In this document: positions 21,969-33,231 of the stretch, piece after piece
Position numbering within the stretch: the first letter of the stretch is position 1
Layout of the letters: every line of letters starts with the position of its first letter
Assembly (NCBI GenBank): GCA_037367355.1
Contig: CM074699.1
Span: forward strand, 1,302,001-1,366,000
Reading direction: 5' to 3'
DNA length: 64,000 nucleotides
Source: Neoscytalidium dimidiatum
Lineage: Eukaryota; Ascomycota; Dothideomycetes; Botryosphaeriales; Botryosphaeriaceae
Notes under the pieces: generated by a model
The model's database searches: none
The model's input: only the letters and a program-made list of their open reading frames with translations
Told to the model about the DNA's origin: nothing
Position numbers and translations under genes: made by a program

Positions 21969-23747
21969 TTAAATGCCTTTCTCGAGGTTTAATGAAACGT
22001 TGACTCCTTCCGCGTCACTTTTCTCATTCTCGTGGCCGGGATCACCGTCCGATCCCGCTTGACTCCAGAATTGTTTGAACAGCTCCCACCAAGTCCTTTT
22101 GTCAATATCCTCACTTCCGGTCCGAGCTTTCGCTATTTGTCTCCCGGTTCGCAGTTTCGCAATGAATTTTTCGAACTGCGACTCATCCAGGGTTTCTCGC
22201 ATCCACTGGTCAACATGTGCATGAACGCTGGGCCAGCGCTGCTCCATGGAGGCGAAGTCATTCTCACTCCGCGGCCGGCGAGGTTGCTCCGGAGGCTTCA
22301 GCATCTGGTCCTTATACGTGATGGGCTCGGAAGCTCGTCGCGGGTCAGGGTCAGAGTTCCCCTCCAGCACCTTGGCCTTGGCTCTCACCAGCTCCGGGAC
22401 GTGGTCAGTGTACGGGGTGTCCGGCCTCTTGGAGATCATTGAAAAGGCTTCCTCGTCATTCGGCAGCTCCGTCGGATCGATCTCTTGGTCCTCGGCGCCC
22501 AGTTGCGACCCAGCATCCGCCAAGTGAAAGCTCTTGAATTGTTCTGGGAACTCGAAGGTGCCGGACGACACGCCGGGCAGCGGCTCTGGACTCCTTCCCC
22601 CAGGCGTGGTGACCTTGCGTGGCACTTCAACGAGGGAACCATCCGGGTTTTGCGGGAGAATGTTGAGTTCCAGTATGTCTTCCAGAAGGTCACTGACGAT
22701 GTCGCGCTCTTTCTTCTCCACTTGCCACTCGAGGATGTTGTAACGGCTCTCCTCTTCTTCGTAATCTTCCTCGAGCGCCCCCAACACGTCTTGTGCATCT
22801 CCAACCTGCTCGTACAAGCTAAAAAGGGTTTCATAATCCAAAGCTTTCGCGTTGAGGCACACCTGACGCAATTCTGAGATCAACTTGGCTTCCATGTACC
22901 GGGTCTTCGAGCGGTGTTCTCGTAGGCGTTTCCTTGTCGTTTTGAGGTTGTGGCATTCTGTCAAAGCTTGTTCTCTCAGCTCGCGATGTTCGTTCTGCTG
23001 TATCTGAGTCTCTTCCAACCTATGAACGAATGCCCGAAGGCGTGAATCAGTCAAGCCAGGGCCCTGAGCTCGAGGCGATACATTTCCGGACGACGGAGAG
23101 AACTGCTGGAAATGCGGGTTTTCGGGCGGCGGGGGTGGTGGTGGAGGTGGTGGTACGTCTCGAGGCGGTGGCCAACCGGAATATTCAAGCAGCGGTGGCT
23201 GCGGAGGAGGGGGAGGTGGTGGGAGCCAGTGGTGAGTCTGGAGCATAGAGGGCACTGACGAGGATGAGCGACGGTCGAACCCTTCGGATTCACAGGGGCG
23301 TCCTGCTGCTGTCACTTTTATCCCAGGTATTCTCTGTACTTCGGGGCGGATCTTCTGCGTGGAGCCTGGATTTTGACTATCAGAGACACTGGCAAATGAT
23401 TGCCGCCGGTATTTCGGAGAATTTGAAAGGACCTTGAACGAAAATGCGCTTTCATTTAGGTCTTCCCGGGAATAAGATTGCCTGGTCTCTTCTAGTGAGG
23501 CGTGGCTGCCATGGGCTGTGCCTGGGTCCCCTCTTGCTGACACCCCGTTCGCAGGACTTATCACGGAACCTGGACGCGTGACTACTTTGGATTCCGTGTG
23601 GTTCACGGCATTCTCAGTGGCATCGCCACCTGATTGACCAAGGGATGTGTTATGGGAATTTTCTCGGGTCATAGGTAGGCTGTCTTTGCGTAAAAGGTTG
23701 ATGGAGTCCGGCGCAAAGTTATCGCTCGGCTGTATCCCCGGCAGCAT
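21969..23747 (-). CDS. Proline-rich coiled-coil protein, fungal, function unknown
   Basis: A single open frame of 592 residues from MLPGIQPSDN. Residues 1-175 are Ser/Asn-rich and probably disordered. Two polyproline tracts follow (about residues 178-213), of the kind bound by SH3, WW or profilin domains. Residues about 232-365 form a long charged coiled coil, ending in LLEDILELNILPQNPD. The tail has an acidic segment, a Trp-containing motif (HVDQWMRETLDES) and a basic region. Coiled coil, xLxLLPxxPD motif and xxxxQWM motif come in the same order as in the protein at 15156-16433, which is why I take the two as paralogues. There is no signal peptide. A scaffold role is inference. Confidence 0.72.
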   Translation of the reverse strand: MLPGIQPSDNFAPDSINLLRKDSLPMTRENSHNTSLGQSGGDATENAVNHTESKVVTRPGSVISPANGVSARGDPGTAHGSHASLEETRQSYSREDLNESAFSFKVLSNSPKYRRQSFASVSDSQNPGSTQKIRPEVQRIPGIKVTAAGRPCESEGFDRRSSSSVPSMLQTHHWLPPPPPPPQPPLLEYSGWPPPRDVPPPPPPPPPPENPHFQQFSPSSGNVSPRAQGPGLTDSRLRAFVHRLEETQIQQNEHRELREQALTECHNLKTTRKRLREHRSKTRYMEAKLISELRQVCLNAKALDYETLFSLYEQVGDAQDVLGALEEDYEEEESRYNILEWQVEKKERDIVSDLLEDILELNILPQNPDGSLVEVPRKVTTPGGRSPEPLPGVSSGTFEFPEQFKSFHLADAGSQLGAEDQEIDPTELPNDEEAFSMISKRPDTPYTDHVPELVRAKAKVLEGNSDPDPRRASEPITYKDQMLKPPEQPRRPRSENDFASMEQRWPSVHAHVDQWMRETLDESQFEKFIAKLRTGRQIAKARTGSEDIDKRTWWELFKQFWSQAGSDGDPGHENEKSDAEGVNVSLNLEKGI

Positions 23748-24444
23748 GCCTGGTCAAGGTCAACAGTCGGTACCTACACGAATGTGCGCGCGTAAATCCT
23801 TGCCATGATTGGTGCGCTTCTCTCGAGGATAATACGCAGTCAGCTCGTCCGCTTCTGACTTGCATAGTGTCGACATTAGAAAATGGTGCGCGCATCTTCC
23901 TAGAGCAAAAGCGAAAGGGTGCATCCAGTGATGGGCAGAGCGCAGCAACGCTTGCGTTTGCACTTATAACTACGTGGCGCGCATTCCAGGGGCCTAAACA
24001 AACGCGAGACCACTCATGCTTCCGACGGAAGGCTGATAACAGGCATCCTGCCGTGTCATGGCATGGGACACTTGGGGCCGTGCGCAATACCTGCCGTAGT
24101 ACACATGGGTCGACTTGCTTACCGAGGTGTCGCTGCTTTAAGGCGCATGCGCGCGGCCATGCCGGCAGGGCATGTCGTGTCACCCGCGGAGCGGGGACCC
24201 AAGCGCTGCACTCTCAATGGTTCATGCATCTCGCGCTCGAACCATGCCCGCGATTATCTGGCAGGATCAGCACGCCTCTATGGTCAACAGATGAGGAGGC
24301 AACACTTCCTTGGATTAGTGCGGCTCTGCGCATGCGCTTCTGGGCATTGCGCCAGTTGATAGAGGCCATCTTAGGGTATATATGCCCCGAAGTTAGGGTC
24401 CACTTTGCCGCTAGGCCGCAGGTCCAATTCAGACCAGAGAAGCC

Positions 24445-25537
24445 ATGGCTTCGAGCCAAGACCCGACTAAGGAATGGGTTTTCCACCCAGAGGTGGGAGA
24501 CTATTACATGCAACAGTGGGATGGTGGTAAGTTCTCATGATCATAAATCAGGCATATGCTGATTGCGCCAGCGGAGTGGAAACCTGTGTGGGCAAGGTCA
24601 GCCAACACTCAGATTGGTATTGACTATTACTAGCGAAAGATAACCGCTAACCACCAAGTTTTCTCCAGGGGTACCCGGCGCGACTCTGTAGCTGCGCCGG
24701 CTTCATCTGCAACAGAAAATGCCGCGCCAGAAACTACGAAGGACCAAAACACAGGAGGTCTGATTGGCAAGAAGTGCTCAAAATCATGCATCTCGCTGAC
24801 GGATGGTGTAAAGATCTCCCAGAGAATACCTTGCTCGGAAAACCAGAAAATGGGAGCTACGAACCACTTGACCCTTGTGAGTCCCTCCATTTGCACTCCG
24901 ACGCGTTTTAAATTATGTTGATCCTTGCAGCGTACGTCATGCAGCAACATGCTCGACGATTCTTCACGACAGGCAGAGTATGTGCGCAAGGGAAGTCCGA
25001 TGAGAAAAAATGCTGATTTGAGAGGAGATGTTTTCTGTGCTGTTTACGGAGCCTCTTGGGAACACCGCTGTCAACAGAGACGTAGATAACATCTCTACCG
25101 TTATGTACGGCGAGCGGGTATTTACACAGATTCGGCGCTTTATAGTGGTGAAGGAGGGCAGGGGATTTTGTGTCGCATGGTAAGTTGAGTCAATTTCTTG
25201 TCTCTCCAAAGACGTACATAAGATAACATCATCCAGCCCGATATCCACTTATGGCGGGCGTGGGACGGGAAAGCGTGGCTTGGATCCATCAACTCATGCC
25301 ATTGTCTACACCGTCAACTCTATTCCTCGCTATGTGAATGGAGAAACGGAACTTTCGAAATCCCCTATTCCGATTATTCCTGCCGATGAATCGATCACCT
25401 TAGCTCCAGCATCACGAATTAACTTCGCTTTACAACACCCCATTCAGCACAATGTCAAGGTGAAAGACCTTGGTATGGTCCATCACAGCTTCATTCCGAC
25501 TTTGATCCAATATGCCAGGGTGGAGTCCGGCTGGTGA
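24445..25537 (+). CDS. Standalone DUF6590 protein (second of three)
   Basis: Proposed exons 24445-24526, 24572-24616, 24659-24757, 24823-24876, 24931-24977, 25028-25179 and 25237-25537 join in frame to 259 residues. It opens with a WW-like segment, KEWVFHPEVGDYYMQQWDGG. Then come a Ser/Ala/Thr linker and the DUF6590 domain: ARRFFTTGRMFSVLFTEP, FIVVKEGRGFCVACPISTYG, and RINFALQHPIQHNVKVKDLG. The protein is a shorter copy of the C-terminal third of the protein at 27529-30425, with identical lengths for the 47- and 152-base exons and the same splice phases. The third intron (24758-24822) has a weak GTCTGA donor but a good CTGAC branch site; without it the linker is out of frame, so this part of the model is the least sure. 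The function of DUF6590 is not known. Confidence 0.75.
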
Positions 25538-25973
25538 TGAGATATCTTCAAGTGTTCACAGCCACCAAATACGTTTCAGGATATGAGATTACGTTGAGGA
25601 ATTATGCGCAGGTACTTATTACATCTTGGATCACGTCTCCTGCTTTCTTTCCCAAAGTGTGGACAAAGTTGTTCTATCATTCCGTCCGGGTTTCCTCATC
25701 GTTGCCCCCCTTTGCGATCATTTCAGCCGCAATGAGTTTTGAATAGGAGAAAAAGGCCGAATAACTTCGCTTTGGGCAAATTGAGACTCTTCTCTTTTCT
25801 TCTTCTCAATATCCATGTTTCGATACACAAATTTGCTGGAGGAATGACAGACAATACAAGCTTTTCCGGTTTTATACTACGAAAGTTATATTTTACTTAA
25901 ATTTTCAAGCGTTCACTCATCTGGACTAATGACTGTTGTCTACGCGAGTTCCCTGTTCTGCTGTCCCCCCGTT

Positions 25974-27171
25974 TTACTTGCCTGACTTCGATGCGAAGTA
26001 TACCTGGAGGATCCCGGTAATGGAAGAGACCAAGCCAAAGAGAAACGTGAGGACGAGGACGGTCACAGCAATCCAGAAGTTGATCCACTGCACTCCTTTT
26101 CGTCTATCAAACCACCAGGCCTTAAACCCTCTGGGCTCGACACTGTTAAACGCTTCGGCTATGGGAGTGAGACGGTGATGCCAAAATTCGTACGAATCGA
26201 TTTCTCGGTCTCGAGAGTTGAGAGACTGTTTGGCAGCACTCGGGTCCAACAGTCCATTCGCCCGCTTAACCGCTTGACAGAACCATCGCTTGCTTTCATA
26301 ATCGAATGCAGGCAGCAGAAGAGCAAGTGTGCGGCAAGTCTCGTTGACAAGCCCGTCTGGGAATATCGAACTTGGTCGTAATCAGAACGTGTAAATTGAA
26401 CAAGGGAGGATGCACTTACTCGTCCCCTGTACTGTCTTCGTGTAAGCTCAAGACACTTGCGAAATGATACAAGACAATAGTGGTCGAATCATCGTCGAAC
26501 GCGAGATGATCCTTCAAGCTGCTGGTCCATTTGACCTGAAACCCTCCGATCCTCTCTAGATTGTGTGCATTAAAGTCTCTCGGAAAACTGCACCCTTTGA
26601 CAAACGGAGGTTGCGGGACCTTTTCGAAATTCTGACGGATAGTCTCTTTCAACGACGAGTGGCTGGGCCATTGAAGGTGTGAACGACCAACAAATATATT
26701 AGAATCGGAGGGCCCCATATATATCATGATCCAAAGGCCGACTGTGAGCGCGAGAGCGTTGTCAATCTCTTCCTGTGTCGTGGACTGGTATCTTTTAGCC
26801 AGAGGGGCTCTTGTATTGCCGGCTAAGCCTGTTCGGCTCCTTACAGTCCCGACCTGAACCTTGGGGAAGTATCCCATAACCTCTGGAGAGTGTCGTGGTT
26901 TATCCTTGTGTGTTTTGAGATGATCTACCAAGTTCAAAAAATCGCTGTAAGTCTCAATTGCAACAGATTGTTGCGAGGCTGACCATAAGTTCAACTCTTT
27001 TTGGAAGTGTGCGAAGTATGTGACCAATCCCGTCTTGTGCTTCTCCACTTTGGCAACAGGAGCATTGAAAAGGCGAGAGACGATCTTTGCCTGTAATGAT
27101 TGCCCTATCGCACCGTTATTTGACTGCCGGAGCAGCAGTCGGTCCAACTCGGAATCAATGACCCCGGGCAT
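25974..27171 (-). CDS. Protein with one C-terminal membrane segment, unknown family
   Basis: Two exons (27171-26420 and 26370-25974) give 382 residues from MPGVIDSELDRLL; an upstream in-frame start at 27216 would add 15. The first 340 residues look soluble and mostly helical. Near the C-terminus comes an aromatic/basic motif, KAWWFDRRKGVQWINFW, running straight into about 22 hydrophobic residues (AVTVLVLTFLFGLVSSITGIL) and a short basic tail. I have met this ending (W-F-D-R-R, V-Q-W, F-W, membrane helix) in uncharacterised fungal proteins but know no name for it. The protein should be tail-anchored or span one membrane. It is divergent from the peptidase-ankyrin-DUF6590 gene with 357 bases between starts, so the two may share control. 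Confidence 0.75.
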
Positions 27172-27528
27172 GATAATCGAGAAGGGATGCAAAGAATATC
27201 TGAGCGTGGTTTGCAAACGAATTCGGATCCATTTCGATTAAGAATTAACTACGATGAGGCTATCTTGACCGGTCGCCACGTCAGCTGGCAGCGTTGCAGC
27301 AGCCACTTTTGTTGATGCGGGGAGAATCCCCCTGGAAGCTGCATACGACAGGCAGCAAGGCTGAATTGCACGAGCGTCCGTCACACAAAATAGACAGCGA
27401 TGCCCATCATTCATCACTACCAAGCAACACACAGCAAATCAAAACCTTTGTGAGCCCGAATTCAGAGCATTGTCTGGGCAACCGCCGCTTAGGCGCTGCT
27501 AACAGAGCTTAGAAGCCATTCACTTCGC
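27172..27528. promoter_or_regulatory. Shared divergent promoter region
   Basis: Only 357 bases separate the two start codons. I see no clear TATA box or known operator. The short spacing makes joint regulation of the membrane-anchored protein and the peptidase-ankyrin protein likely but not shown. Confidence 0.45.
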
Positions 27529-30425
27529 ATGGGTAGTGAAACGATCACAACTTCGCGACCGGCTGCCATGGCAGCCACAATCGAGACGATCAGACAACAT
27601 GCACGGCTCCTCATAAGCGAGGTGACCGATGACCGCTACAATGACTCCTTTGGCGAGAAGATGAGTGACCTGGTGAATAAACGGCGTTGGCAGCTGGCAG
27701 GCACTGCTAGCCAGGAGTGGAATGAGACGTTGTTTCCCCTCATTCAGGGGATTATGGGAAGCCAGCGAAAGGAGATCTATCAAGGCGAGAATATTGCGGA
27801 TCACAATATGATTTGTCTGTGCTACATGCTGGGCCATGATGAAATGCATGCGCACCCAACAGTTGTTGTCGCATGCGATGGAAAGGGCTTCAAGGGAATA
27901 CTCAGGCGAACCATGAGAGCCATTCACCGAGTCAGCGAGTTTGCCCAGAAAGGCTTCAAGCTCATGGGACTGCGGCTACCTGATCTGAAAATGAAAGCAT
28001 ATCTCGAACATTGCTCGGCAAGGATACCAGGCTTCGTCAATGGCGATACACTCTCAGGCCCAGCTTCTCTGTGTGGACAGCAAATCACTGCGAATGGCAC
28101 GCAAAGGAGAGCGACCATTGGAGGCACGATCATTGCCGATGGATCTTACTTTGCGCTTACTGTGGCGCATGTTTTCTTGCCGGTATCCCCGACGGAGATA
28201 GGCTCTGGAAGCTCAACAGTAGAAAGTTTTGATCTCGACTGGGCAATGGACAGCGACGGGGAGGAGGATTCAGCCTATGATTCTGGTAGCGAGTCGGTCG
28301 AATCCGGAAACTCTCAGGAGCCTAATCTCGTCTCGGAGGAATCGTTAGAAACACATACCCCGTCGGGAAATGTGGACCGTTCACGGGAACTGCGTATACA
28401 ACGCGCAGATTCGTCTCTGGACTGGGCAGCCATGAGGGTGGATGACCACACATTCTACGGAGTGAATGAAGTACAGCTCGGACCAGAGCAATCGTCTACG
28501 GGGAACTCTTGGGCGTACTTACTTTCGATGAGTCCGACACCTGCACGAGGAGAAGTCATGGTGGCAAGTCGTGACGGAACTGTCAAGGCACATTGTGATG
28601 GAAATAGTTGGACAGGAAAGCTTAAAGGGTCAGAGGTTAACACGACCATATGGGCGATTCGTACTAACGGGTATTTGCGTAAGTAAACGACCCTTACTGG
28701 TTTTCTTCCTCTTATGCAAGCCATTCGAGAGGGATGAGTCACATGGCAAATTGTCTGACAGGATTCAGCTGAGGGAGTATGCGGCTCATGGGTTTTTGAC
28801 GCAAAGTCTCACCAAATCCTTGGATACATTGTTTCCGGTTCAGACATACTTCAAGAGGCATTCCTGGTTCCTCTTATAGATTTGATAGAAAGCGTTAAGC
28901 GACTGGTTGGCGCAACCGAGGTTCGACTTCCAACCAGAGAAGACTCTCTTTGGCTTGCAGTCTATTTTGGGAACACTTATGGAGTAGAAAAATTGTTGAA
29001 GGATCTGGTGACGGCGCCAAATACGCCGTCGGAAGTACCCATTCAAAACCCGGTTTTCCAGTCGCTGACATGGGAAAGCATGACAATGCTGCACTGGTCA
29101 GCAAGACAAGGATTCCAGGAGATATCAGAGCTACTGATAAAAGCTGGTGCGGACGTCAATGCAACAACAAAGACTATGAAAACTCCACTGCACTTTGCAG
29201 TCCACCTTGACCACGACCAAACATTGTCTACTTCACAGGAGCTTAAGAAACGAAAGCGAAAGGTGGTGGAGATCCTCCTGAACGTAAACGGAATCGAGGT
29301 CAATGCAAGGGACAATGACGGAAACACGCCGCTGATGCTAGCCAAGGCGTTATGCTTTTCAGAAGCAGAGGAGCTTATCGAGAGGCATCCTGACTCGGAA
29401 TCCAACGAATTCCCCGAGCGCTTCTACTATCCGACCCCCTCTGCCACAACAGATAATGAGTACCAAGGTGACGCCGATGATATCGACTTGTTCGATACAA
29501 CAGCGGAGTCCGATCCGACCAAAGAATGGACTTGGCACCCAGATGCCCAGGATTACTATATGAAAAGATGGCAAGGCGGTAAGAGAGCCCTTCATCTAAA
29601 TCTTTCTCCGTTCTTTCTTCTTTCGGTCGTGCTGACTATTTAGGGCAATGGTCACTGGTCTGGGCAAAGAAGGATGTCCTCTTGTCAGGAGGACAAACAT
29701 CAGCTCTTACTTCAGCGCCTACGGAGAGGCCGAACACTGGCTCGCCGCAGCCGCTGGATCACTGTAAGTCGGAATCTCAGTTGAGGGGGGTTTATACTCA
29801 TTATTTTACCAGCGTTTTCAACTCAGGCACACCCAAGGAAATTTTTCACACAAGGAAGGGTAAGTGTTGGCAGACTGCGCGAAAGAGGGTTCGCTAACAT
29901 GGAGATTAGATGTTTGCCGTGCTTTTTACCGAAGCAGTAGGATCAACTCCGGGCACCGAGACGGCGCGCAACGTGTCGACTATCATCTATGGGGAGCAAA
30001 TTCTTTCAAACATCCGCAGATTCATCGTGGTGCAAGAGGGCCATGGTTTCTGCTACGCGTGGTGAGTAACGCCTCGAGTGTCGCGAGGTATAGATTCGGG
30101 CTTAAGCTCACTGCCGAGAAGTCCAGTGTCGACTTACGGAGGTCGTGGGACGGCGGAGAAAGGACTGAATCCAAATGCGCATGCTGTCGTTTACACCCCC
30201 GGTTGCACTCCTCGATACGTTGCGGGAGAGGAGCCGCTCGAGAAAACTCCAATGCTGGTCGTGCCTGCAGACAGTGCGCTAGTACTTGCAGCTTCATCTC
30301 GTATCAACTTCGCTATTCACCATCCGATTCATCACAACGTCAAGGCTAGAAATATTGGCATGGTCCACCCGAGTCTCATTCCAACACTTGTAAAATATGC
30401 AAAGCTGGAGTCAGGCTGGGATTGA
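27529..30425 (+). CDS. Peptidase-ankyrin-DUF6590 fusion protein
   Basis: Six exons (27529-28678, 28769-29578, 29644-29763, 29813-29859, 29910-30061, 30122-30425) join in frame to 860 residues. Order: a helical N-terminus (1-170); a chymotrypsin-like module with His214 in LTVAHVF, Asp298 in SLDWAAM and a nucleophile-position Cys388 in EGVCGSW, where trypsin has GDSGG; about three ankyrin repeats (485-592; DVNATTKTMKTPLHFAV, VNARDNDGNTPLMLA); a WW-like motif KEWTWHPDAQDYYMKRWQ (about 636-653); and DUF6590 (694-860; FFTQGRMFAVLFTEA, FIVVQEGHGFCYACPVSTYG, RINFAIHHPIHHNV). An acidic Ser-rich loop splits the peptidase part (about 245-285). The catalytic triad is assigned by motif, not by structure. 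The parts suggest recognition plus proteolysis, as in fungal immune-type proteins; this is inference. No signal peptide or membrane helix is seen. Confidence 0.82.
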
Positions 30426-31080
30426 ATTTTCCCGGTTATTTGCCCAGCTTTATTTTAGAATGAGAAACGGAACAATTGGTACTGGCACGGTGATCTCTTT
30501 TATGGTTTATCGATCATAGAAGCACAAGAGTGCATGTAGCGGGTAGTTTCATCGTACCAACTGTAAGGTAGATGTTGTTTCTGCCGGAGTCAAAGACGAG
30601 TATAAAGCAATGGAAATAGGCGTATATATGTTGCACGCACCAGACACGAACTCATTCCTACTTAATACCAGCCCTCTTGATTTGTCTTTAAGATGGCTTC
30701 AATGCATTTTGCAGGGGATGGTATCGGCTGTGAACTACGCCTGTATCTTTGCTCGTTAAGCTGCGATAAGTCGACGCGGTTGCAGATAGTCCCGGCGAAG
30801 TCTGATGAAGCGGCGAACCGACATCACTATCAAGATGAAGTCTCAGACAAAAAAGGCAAGATGGTCTGTAGTAGAAACGAAGTGCCCGCTGACTCACGGT
30901 AAAAGATGGTCCACCTGCCTGGCGTTGGAAAGCAGTGACCACATCATGCAACCACCATCACAGTGACGTAGTGCAGAGTACGAGGGGTGGCGAGGCATCC
31001 ATCGAACCCGCGCACGAATACATTTTCTCCGGCCTCACGAGTCCATTTCCAGCATATTTCCCCCAAAGCCACAATAACCG
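30426..31080. other. Intergenic
   Basis: No gene is evident. It should contain the 3' end of the fusion gene transcript and the promoter of the dehydrogenase gene. Confidence 0.5.
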
Positions 31081-31996
31081 ATGGCAGACTCCCGCACGAT
31101 CCTCATCAGCGGCGGCGGACGGGGCATCGGACGCAGCCTGGCGCGGTACTTCCTGCGCAACGGCCACGACAACCGCGTCTACCTGCTCGACATCGACGCG
31201 GCCGAGCTCGACCACACGACGCGCGTCCACCTGAAGCCGTACGCGGGGCGGGTCGCGTCGGCCGTCTGCGACCTGCGCGACGTGGGCGACATCCGCGCCA
31301 AGGTCAAGCAGGCGGCCGACTTCTTCGGCGGCCGCATCGACGTGCTGATCAACAATGCCGGTGCGTACGCGACCTAAAAAAAAAAAAAAAAAAAAAACAA
31401 ATGCCCATCCGGCCGTTCGTTGACAATGGTGCGTGTGCTGATGGTTTTGCAAACAAGGCATCGCGACGCCGCAGTGGAAGGACGGCAAGACGATGGAGGA
31501 CCCGGCCACGCTGGACGAGTGGCGCGCGTACGTCGAGACGAACCTGACGGCGCCGTTCGCCGTCAGCCAAGCCGCGATCCCGTTCATGAAGTGCGGAGGC
31601 GACGCTCGCCACATCTCGACGGCCGGGCCGTGCATCGTGCTGGTCGGGTCGTTCCGCGCGCACCAGAGCGACCCGAACCAGGAGGGGTACGCGGCGACCA
31701 AGGCCGGGCAGCTGGGCCTGATGCACTCGATGGCCGTGAGCTGCGGGGCGTGGGGCATACGGGTGAACCTGGTGGCGCCGGGCAGGATCAAGGTCGCGCA
31801 TGAGAGCAGGGAGGGGGACGAGAGGGGGACGAGCTGGGAGGAGACGCTGGAGGAGAAGGACGTCCGGCAGCATCCGGCGAATCGGGCGGGCATGCCGGAG
31901 GATGTCGCGCAGGCGGTGGAGTATTTGATCAAGTCGGGGTTCGTGACGGGGCTGGAGATCACGGTTGATGGTGGGGCGCTGAGGAAGAAGAATTAG
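31081..31996 (+). CDS. Short-chain dehydrogenase/reductase
   Basis: Two exons (31081-31360 and 31458-31996) give 272 residues. The classical SDR pattern is complete: a glycine-rich cofactor loop (ILISGGGRGIGRSL), an acidic residue after the second strand (LLDIDAAE, which favours NAD(H)), NNAG across the splice (NNAGIATP), the active-site Tyr-Lys pair (GYAATKAGQ) with an upstream Ser in LVGSFRAHQ, and the PG motif (VAPGRIKV). The protein ends FVTGLEITVDGGALRKKN, as SDRs of this type do. It is probably soluble. The substrate cannot be told from sequence. The 97-base intron holds a long A run at about 31377-31397 that would be prone to length change. Confidence 0.9.
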
Positions 31997-33231
31997 TGAG
32001 GGCCGTCTTTGGGATGATGTGGTGCGGCGTGGGTTGGGACAAAAAGCGGCAGAATTTGTGGAAGGTAAGTTTTCGAGGCCTCGCGAGGCACGGAATAGAG
32101 TATTGAAAGTCACTGCGTCTTATCTCCTTACTGTCCGTGCTCCGTTCGTGATATTCTCAAGAAGGTCATGTTTCCGGGATGGTTCCGCCTGGACTGAGCT
32201 TCAAGACTGAGCATGACAACCATGATATCCCGGAAAACCGAGGCGCAAGTGGTAAGTGCCTTTCCTTTTCAAAGTGCGCTCATTCATCCAGCGCGAAAAC
32301 TGCAACATCTGGACCGGCAAAGACTCGCAGAAGATCTCTTATCACGCTGTCGTTACCCGCTCTCGTGTTACTGACACCATGGTGCGAACGTGTTGACTTT
32401 TGCATTGAGCGAGGAGAACAGCAGTACGGCACTGTATGCGTCCTCCTTTGGGCAGCGAATGACGCGTCCTCGGGACCGGTGGGGATAGCAGGTGGCGTGC
32501 GAGAAGGTTACGACGAATCCTGGTAGGAATCAGAGGGCGTATGAAGCCCGTCGACGAGCCGTGCTCCGAGTCATGCCGCAGACGGGTCGACAAAGAAGGA
32601 AAGAGGATCTACGCAACAAAGCACAGGCCCGAGTCCGATCTCCCACGGCCACGGTTAAATTGCAGAGGATACCCGGCAGACCAGTGAGATGCTCCAAGCG
32701 CCTCTCGAGGCATGCGTGGTGGTGGTGGACTGAGGGGGCCGTGGCGGCGCTTTTGTGGCCAAGTATCACCATTCCGCGCTGTCGCACATTCGAAACCTCT
32801 CCCGTTATGCCGCCCCGGCGCTATACAAGTAGATATGTCCCACGCCTCGAGAATTTCTCTGCTGTCAGGCCCCACCTCCACATCCACCTCCACTCGTTCG
32901 TTCGTTCTGGCTACCGCTCCATGTTCGCCGGACGAGACTAGCACCGCCCACGCTCCTTCGGCTGTTCAGCCTTGTCGACGCCGGGCACCAGAGCTTCCCC
33001 CGTCGCGTCCCTTCTTTTCCTGGCTGGCCAAGCCATCCGCACTCTTTTCGCACGCGCTCCCTTGTCCGCCGCCAAATCCTCCTCCATGTGCCCGGACATG
33101 CTCGCATACTGATACGTTGCTGATACCCAGACGCTGATTCCACACCCAGCGCGTCTGTGACCGCTGCCCACGCTCGTTTACAGAAAACACTCCCCGCGCT
33201 GAAATAAACGCCCACCAAAGTCTCCACCACC
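31997..33231. other. Intergenic, upstream of glutathione synthetase
   Basis: No gene found. The last 400 bases are C/T-rich, as in many fungal promoters and 5' leaders. The AP-1-type sites known for glutathione genes were not clearly seen. Confidence 0.5.

Noticed and set aside
27529..28686. Reading the N-terminal frame of the fusion gene as a complete 385-residue protein.
   Set aside because: The frame ends right after a perfect GTAAGT donor, and the next exon supplies the Cys nucleophile segment of the same fold.
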